From: Microvelia longipes
Taxonomy: Eukaryota; Arthropoda; Insecta; Hemiptera; Veliidae
Direction of reading: 5' to 3'
Assembly (NCBI GenBank): GCA_018340805.1
Contig: JACMZG010001863.1
Coordinates: forward strand, 29,531,654-29,595,653
DNA length: 64,000 bases
The notes under the pieces are model-generated. The model did no database searches, was not told the DNA's origin, and saw only the letters and a program-made list of their open reading frames with translations. Made by a program: the position numbers and the translations under genes. Within the stretch, counting starts at the first letter, position 1; each line of letters starts with the position of its first letter. Positions 57,426 through 64,000 of this stretch are shown in pieces.

Positions 57426-57831
57426 CATAAGACTGGTCTATATTATCATTTCAAGCATGTATTGAATATATTCGACTAATATGTGTTTTTCTACGTATTC
57501 ACCTTCGAAGTTAAAATCAATTAGCATACATTTGTTTAGAGACTATACATAAATATTTTCTGATTCACCCATCTTACGTCATTAAAATCAATTATTCAAA
57601 TAAAATCTACTTTTTTTCTATGACATCGGTTTTCAATGGTTTAAATTATATTCTTTAAAAAGAGCTAAATAAAATTTTACTGCCATACAATTATGACTCA
57701 TATCTATATTAGATCGCAACATTAAATCATTCCGCTGTTTTATTAAAACATATTTTCTTTACTTATTCTACTATATACTCTATTTTTAATGATTATTTTG
57801 AAGTATATTTTTTTAAAAAAACTTTTAATTA

Positions 57832-58655
57832 ATCGGGAACGGGGTACCTCGGAACTTTTCCTTAACACGTTGGATTCGCAAGGCCCATCCTCCCTACTTC
57901 AGACTCTCTTCCCTCGTCCTCATAATATACAAATCACCAAATTTATACTACAACCCGTTTTCGGACTCGTTTCGCTTACAGTGAATTCATCCGTGTCATT
58001 CTCAGCGGTCATCCATCCAAGCACTGACCACGCTCAATGCTGCTTAACTTTTATTATCCTATACAAATATCATGGATATACTTGACGTATTAAAATGAAA
58101 CGTAGTATACTCATTACGTTATGGTTATACACTAGTACTGAGTTTCAACTCAATTGGATTTTTAAACAATTTTAAAAAACGTGCACAAGTCATTTGATAA
58201 AAATTGAACTAATGCTGATAATGAGATGAAACTTGAAACATATGTTAGTCTTATACATTACATATCTTATACATATCTTATACATGCGTGCCAAATCTCA
58301 AACTGATCGCAACATGTTTCCGCGTTTTATTATTTTCGAAATTTTAGCTGAGTGATTATTGCCTGATAATGACGTCATAAAAATATATTTTCCGGATAGC
58401 ACAACTACTACACAACTACACCTATTGACTGATTTTCGTACAATGTTTCATCTCTCTCTCTCTCGCATAAATATACTAGAAGCTACAATGATGACAAATA
58501 GCGCGGGCGCGCTCGCACACACTCACACACAGACACACAATTTTGTGAAAACCGTTTAGGAAGCCTTGAAAACACGTAGATCGGATAATTCAGGTTTCGG
58601 ATTCTTTCGCAAACACAATACATTTTCTATATACCTATGGTATTAATAAGAAAAA
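57832..58655 (-). mobile_element. 5S-module repeat, full-length
   Basis: Begins CGGGAACGGGGTACCTCGG. The 5S module at 58001-58060 reads, on minus, GTTAAGCAGCATTGAGCGTG, GTCAGTGCTTGGATGGATGA, CCGCTGAGAATGA. Ends at CCTATGGTATTAATAAG. With 17605, 19383 and 49300 it defines the consensus. Confidence 0.85.
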
Positions 58656-58671
58656 ATATATTGAATAAAAT

Positions 58672-59035
58672 TTTAAATTTTGGCATGCATTTAGTTGTAA
58701 AAAAGACTATAATATTTGCCAAGTTTTATCCTATTATCAGCATTGGTTCAATTTTTATTAAACGACATGTATACGTTTTTTAACCAATCATTCAAATTCT
58801 AAAAATATCTAATTATCATGAAATTTGGATTTCAAAGAAGGTCATTTCAAAGTGTATCCTTTCTTGGAATAAATAAGTCTACTGTTTTCTTTTAACCTAT
58901 TGATGTAGCTGGTATATCTTTAATTTGTGATGGATCACTAATGTTACACAGCATGGAGCGAAGCGAGTCCGAAGTAATAAGAATGAACGTATCGATTCCT
59001 ATGTGTCAAGAAAAAGTTTCAAGTACCCGATGTTT
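58672..59035 (+). repeat. 5S-module repeat, partial, facing the previous copy
   Basis: TTTGGCATGCATTTAGTTG to the GAGCGAAGCGAGTCCGAAGT tail, with the box C region deleted (GTTACACAGCATG joins GAGCGAAG directly). Confidence 0.7.
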
Positions 59036-59449
59036 TTAATTTTTATTTAATACCTCTAAGTATATTCCAAAGTCAATAAACATAAATAAACAAGGAAAAT
59101 CCATAACTAAACTTTTTTAGCATTAAAAATTTGTATTATTACAAGAATTGAAAACAAAGAATGTCTTATTCCAAAAGGAGAGTAAACTTTACAAAGAAAC
59201 AAAAGCCAAGGGTGTGGCACTCATAACATTTAAAAATTTTAAATGTTTTTCTATTGTTATACAGTTTAAAATTGGCAAAAAAATGTTCTTTTTAGAGTCC
59301 AGTTTTTTATACCAGAATACATATTTAACTCTCCATCGTGTTATATTTTAATGTAACTTAATCAGATAAATAGACTTAAAAAGCATTTAAATGTGGTATT
59401 GTGGGGGTAAGGAAGATATTAAAACAGCGTTTCTAAATGTCGTCTTTAT

Positions 59450-59940
59450 TTTACTTTCCTCATTTATTCCGTAGGTTTGTAGGTTTGTTATTCCGTAAAG
59501 TATTGTATTAAAATCTGAAACCAAGATGGGACATGGGACAGCTTAACACTAATGATCAAAAGAACGGGTTATGACTACTCAGGGGGTCCTAAAAATTCTT
59601 GATAAGGATAATTCAAGTCCCTTGAATTATCCTTATCTCCCTGAGTAGTTATAACCCGTTCTTTGATCATTAGTGTTAAGCTGCATTGAGTGAGGTCAGT
59701 AAACAGATTGGTTAGGAATAAAGCGATTTTATTAATGCCAGAGAATTTTTAAGCATTCTTTAAGCTAAGAGGCTTTTTTAAACAAGCCCGGAGACACGCT
59801 GCAATATAAATTTGGTGCATTTCATATTGTGAAAACGAGCAAAACGAGTTCGAAGTTGTATGGATTGGTGTAGTATATCAGATAAGAAGAGGAACAGCCC
59901 CAAACTACGCTGAACCCGAGTTTTCTTTTATTTCAAAAAC
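59450..59940 (+). mobile_element. 5S-module repeat carrying a 145-bp palindrome
   Basis: 59539-59683 is a palindrome (CAGCTTAACACTAATGATCA mirrored to TGATCATTAGTGTTAAGCTG) whose left arm has 17 extra bases. The repeat resumes as GTTAAGCTGCATTGAGTGAG, GTCAGT and ends AACCCGAG. Confidence 0.75.
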
Positions 59941-60059
59941 AAGGAAATTGACTGCAACATCGGTTTTGATGTGTAAACTTAATTTTAAATTTAAGCTGAT
60001 TGTTGTTATATTGCATAAAATATAAAAATATATTTCATTTATTCATCTTTTGTTTACAG

Positions 60060-60150
60060 GAGGAGAAATGGGGGTAGGAGTGGTGGGGGTAATTTTTGCC
60101 CTCCTAGTCTACCATATTCAAGCTCAAGTTACTCCAATAACCAATCAAGG
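60060..60150 (+). CDS. First coding exon of an unidentified secreted/membrane protein
   Basis: The acceptor is a strong pyrimidine tract ending TTTGTTTACAG (60049-60059). ATG at 60068 opens MGVGVVGVIFALLVYHIQAQ, a textbook signal peptide with a likely cut after HIQA, then VTPITNQ and GG before the donor GTAATA (60151). It is 27 codons plus two bases, and GC content is clearly above its surroundings. The acceptor upstream of the ATG implies a 5' UTR exon further left, and the rest of the gene lies to the right. The product cannot be named from 27 residues. The phase (2) does not match the EFLamide exons. Confidence 0.6.
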
Positions 60151-60880
60151 GTAATATTTTCATTTATATTTTTGATTTTCTAAGAGGTTTTATTTACCGC
60201 ACTATTAAGAAACAATTGTAGAGTCAGATACCGTCGATACTAGATGTTAGATTATTGTATCCATTAGGTAAGCTCAACTGTTGCATCTTTTATTAATTAT
60301 TTTAAGCAAAACTAAAGAAGTCAAAACAGAAAGATGTAAAAGAGGAAAATAAGGGAATCATGTAAAGCAACTATATATATACATATATATATGCTAAGAT
60401 GCCTACTCGGAGGGTACATAGACATAAGATTTCGTTATTCTGTCCCGGAATCAAAGCTAAAATGGTAAACCCTATTAATCTATTTTGGCTCAAATGGAAG
60501 TATAGGTTAAATAGATCTAGCAGCCGAACAGCGTTGAAAACATACTGTACGTCCAGAGATAACAACACATAGTGTGGCGAAACCTACGGCTAGTTAAGAA
60601 AAAGCCTCTTTCTATTTTGTCTTTGAAATCTTAACCATCAAATCACAAGTCAATATATTTTGACATCACTTTACATAAATATAAAAAATAAAAATCTTCG
60701 CTTCCGCGACACATAGTAAGGAAAAATAGGATACAAGGGCATATAAGGCTTTAAAAAAAAAATGAGTTATAGGTTCTAAAACTTGAAAATTTGATCATAA
60801 AATGACTTTCATTTGTTTTGACTTTATTTTCTTATATACTTGTACATTTACTTTGCTTCTATGCTTCATAATAACTATAA
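60151..60880 (+). other. Presumed intron 3' of the signal-peptide exon
   Basis: AT-rich. The first 110 bp contain a partial copy of the short GAGTCAGATACCGTCGATAC repeat. No further exon recognised. Confidence 0.35.
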
Positions 60881-61784
60881 TACGACACACGGCTAAAATC
60901 AATTGACAGCTCAATGCTTTCAACCCTCTTTTTTTAATAAAAAAAATCCCTTCTTTTATGTAACAAAAAAAATTCCCTACTCTGGCAACACTGAAAGTCA
61001 GGTTATGTTTTGAATTTTATTATTTGTTTTTATTTGATATCGTATTTTTTTACTTTTAAAAATTAGTTATTTACTTTTTAAGAAGGAATATTGTTGTATC
61101 TCATAAATTTCCAACTAAGTGCTGCTTTAAATTTGTTCGGGAAGTATGAATTAAGTGGAGTTATAGTTGTTAATTACGTAATGCAATGGACCATAATAGT
61201 TCTTCGATAAAAGTTTGACGATTTAAATAAATTGTCAGCTATAATTACTTTTTTCTAAAACAAACTGCTTTTTTGTGTCAAGTTTGTATAATTGAATGCG
61301 TATTGTTTCATATTATAAAAATAATATGACACAATATGCATTCAAGACTTAAAAAAGTCAAGACTGTCATCTATTGAAAGACATGGCATTTTCAAAAAAA
61401 ATGCTGTCTTTTGGTTGACAGAGCTCAGAACCTGCGCTGTACTCAAATAGCAAGAAATGCTTGAAGTATACGTCAATGTCCAAGCGTCAAATATAGGCAC
61501 TCAGATCATATTACAACTCCGCAATAATTGGATGAATTGAACAGATTGGAATGAAACGAAACGAAATCAAACGCAGATCAATGAGCACAATAAAAGCGAC
61601 GCGAGGTTACAAATATTTACAACCAGTGTTGCCTTTTTATGATTTTATTTATGAAAAAGGTATTTTTTTAAACCGAGGTTGGCATGAGCTGGAGGGGGAA
61701 AGAGCGGGGTCGGTCTGAACCAATAGAATTCTTTCCCTCACAGATTTTTGGCGCGCTGTCAATTGATTTTAGCCGTGTGTCGTA
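60881..61784. mobile_element. Non-autonomous DNA transposon with perfect 30-bp TIRs
   Basis: TACGACACACGGCTAAAATC... (60881-60910) is exactly inverted at 61755-61784. CTATAA flanks both ends (60875-60880, 61785-61790), a possible 6-bp target duplication. Inside, further inverted pairs occur (GGCAACACTG with CAGTGTTGCC) and a central hairpin at 61293-61345. No ORF over 60 codons, so it is mobilised in trans. The superfamily is not assignable from ends alone. Confidence 0.85.
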
Positions 61785-62257
61785 CTATAAAAGGTTATAA
61801 AATTATACGTAAATATGTCAGTATACAATATATATGTATATGAATATATTTATGCATAAAGCTTAAAATATATATAATACATACAAGGCAGTTGATGATG
61901 TTTTGTGATGTTTCCATTTCATCTGTATGTTGCTCCAAAGTTCCTCAACTCGAAAAAAATCTGAAAAAACAATTATTGTCTCAGTATTATTCAATAAATG
62001 TTCAGAATAATTAAATAAGTCTCTCCACTGATGTGCTGTTGGTCGGATTGTAATGAAATTCCAGGAAATATCAGTGGAATTTAGGGCCAGATCCCATCAG
62101 TTTCTTAATATAATACATTCAAGATCATCGTTAGGGTGAATCAAAATATTGAAATTATAAAATAGTGCTTCATAAGCGTCTATGTGTGATACATATTTTC
62201 TAAAAGATCTTGTTTTAAAACATCCCAAACCAGTTATTTTTTGTTTTCGAATGTTTT

Positions 62258-62289
62258 AGTGAATTTTCTTTGAAAAAATTCACTAATGT
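62258..62289. repeat. Palindromic motif TTAGTGAATTTTCTTTG...
   Basis: Related to 15511-15541, including the sequence that follows it (CTAATG...GGAGTCGGAC). A short dispersed element of unknown type. Confidence 0.5.
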
Positions 62290-62375
62290 GATTGGGGGGC
62301 ATGGTGGGAGTCGGACCTGGGAAATGTCAAAAGCCTTTTGAAATGTCTCTGACCACGAGAAAATACGTTTTGCAA

Positions 62376-62377
<2 letters not shown>

Positions 62378-62413
<36 letters not shown>

Positions 62414-62414
62414 A

Positions 62415-62446
<32 letters not shown>

Positions 62447-62452
62447 TATAAC
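62378..62452. repeat. (TA)n microsatellite followed by a hairpin
   Basis: The TA run ends in TTATAACGG-GGCCCTAG-CCGTTATAA (62446-62471). Confidence 0.9.
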
Positions 62453-62471
62453 GGGGCCCTAGCCGTTATAA

Positions 62472-64000
62472 TAAATAAACTTAAAAATAAAATATAGGAT
62501 GAGGTTAAAAAGAGTTTAAGAATAAAACCAGGAGGTTAGTCCTTTTTGCCAACACTGAATTTATTAAAAGAAATACTGCACATATTTTACTTAAAACAAA
62601 GGCACTTACTTGTTTGAAACAGAGTTAATGGGGCGACGACACTTTATACTCAAACTTTCGGAAACTATTAATAAACCTAAAACTAGACCAACATCAGAAA
62701 TTTAATGTGAGTTGTCCGCTGGGCCTACGTCAAGCACATCCCCACGTAAACCCAGGTGAGAACTGAGCTCATCTCCAAGGGAGGGGATAGGCCTCACGAG
62801 CCTTACAGGGTCGCCACTCGTACAACCCGAGAAGCGACCACTGTAGCCACTACCAAATCAACCCAACAACTAAAAATAGAACAAGAAACCGTGCATCGTC
62901 ACACCATCTCCCCCCTACATAGAATTTTAAAAAAAAGTGTGCCCAGAAAAATTATTAAGTTCAAAATCTTAAATAAAAAATATTTTGTTTTTACACATTT
63001 TTATTTAAATTTATTTTATAGTAAAGTCATATCTGAGATAGGCAAAGAATTGGAAACCAGCAAAGGAAATCAAAGGAGAGAAAAAAAATCTACTTAATTA
63101 GAAATCCTAAGATTAAATTTGCAAATTCCAAATCCTTGGTTAACAGAAAAGGTTCTGAGAGCAGATGCAGGCAATAGGAGAAACTAAAGTAATCAGGCAC
63201 TGCCAGCACAGGCTAATCCTATGGCCTCATCTGACCTCTCATAGCTTTATCTGAAACAGAAATTTTGAATATCTAATAACAAAATTAATGACATACAAAA
63301 TACAAAAAAAAAATATAAGGTGAAGTTAAATTTAGAAGGTGGGAACAAGTTCAAACAAATAAATTTTAATTTAATTTTGAATTGCGAAAATTAAATGAAT
63401 TTTTAATCAGAGTTGTGCAGCGAAACCTTAAGGTAAGCAGTTTTATCTTAACGATAGATTTATGCTTCAAATAGAAGGCCAAGAAGCATAAACAATAGCC
63501 AAGTAAACCAACAACCTCAAAGTTCTATAAAAAACACTTTGGAAATCAAAAGGAGTAAAAACTAAGTGCCAACACAGTCGCTCTATTCAAGTGAAGTTAA
63601 GAGGACCAAAAAAGGAAAGTTTAAATAATTCTAAATAGGCAAAAAGGGATTTATCAACTAACGCATTCAATGAATTTAATAAACTTTAGTTACATGTGGC
63701 ATTAGGAATAAAAAGATAATTAAAAAAGGAGAATAGCATTAAGTAAAACAAGGGGCAACAGGATACTAGACTGCCTGACCACAATACAAGGATGTAATGA
63801 GTGACTAGTCTAACCTACAGATTGCAGTCAAGAGCTAGGCAAAGGCCATAAAAACAAAAAAAATAATTTACAACAATGCTTAAATTAATAGGTTATATCA
63901 TAACTAATTTTTATAATAATCCTTAATCATAATTAGGAACAATAAAATTTCTTAATAATAAACCATATTATAATAAAAGGAGTAGGTCCACTTTTTTCTT
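62472..64000. other. Unresolved right end, possible reverse-oriented retroelement
   Basis: 62700-62930 is less AT-rich than its surroundings. On the minus strand it reads GAGTGGCGACCCTGTAAGGC, and TGGCGACC resembles LTR-retrotransposon primer-binding sites. Downstream (minus) there is an AATAAATTCAGTGTTGGC stretch. I found no second LTR and no pol or gag motif. The open frame at 62756-63097 has no recognisable domain. Confidence 0.25.

Overview
The window is AT-rich (roughly 70 percent A+T by eye), intron-bearing animal DNA. The mitochondrial aspartate aminotransferase on the minus strand resembles insect and other arthropod Got2 proteins more than vertebrate ones. An exon with a VGTEFLGKR amidation motif (EFLamide, the arthropod TRH ortholog) also points to an arthropod. 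I cannot name the species.

Layout. (1) 1-9297, minus strand: seven coding exons of mitochondrial aspartate aminotransferase (GOT2), codons 1-338 of about 430; the last exon(s) lie beyond the left edge. Its introns carry a 5S-rRNA-like repeat, two fold-back repeats and a non-LTR retrotransposon scrap. (2) 9.6-12.2 kb: a decayed tyrosine-recombinase (Crypton-like) fragment between 13-bp inverted repeats, then a tandem array of small hairpins, then a 53-bp-class minisatellite sharing the hairpin core. (3) 13-18 kb: decayed retrotransposon and repeat copies. (4) 18194-26217: a segmental tandem duplication of 4.3 + 3.7 kb. Each copy carries two plus-strand coding exons of what I read as an EFLamide-type neuropeptide precursor. 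Copy 2 is open; copy 1 has a 1-base deletion that stops it. No convincing signal-peptide exon was found upstream. (5) 26-60 kb: mostly repeats, including many copies of an approximately 820-bp family carrying a 5S rRNA-like pol III promoter module, large palindromes, minisatellites, a tRNA-derived SINE and GC-rich hairpin clusters. (6) 60060-60150, plus strand: a short exon encoding a signal peptide, the likely first coding exon of an unidentified secreted or membrane protein running off to the right. (7) 60881-61784: a non-autonomous DNA transposon with perfect 30-bp terminal inverted repeats. 62.4-64 kb is unresolved and may hold retroelement sequence.

The two recognisable genes are unrelated: GOT2 works in the mitochondrial malate-aspartate shuttle, the neuropeptide exon(s) in secreted signalling. 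The most unusual pattern is the recurrence of the 7-mer GCGAAGC/GCTTCGC (15 copies counted by eye in very AT-rich DNA). It occurs in the 5S-like repeats, the hairpin array and the GC clusters. d(GCGAAGC) is known as an exceptionally stable DNA mini-hairpin.
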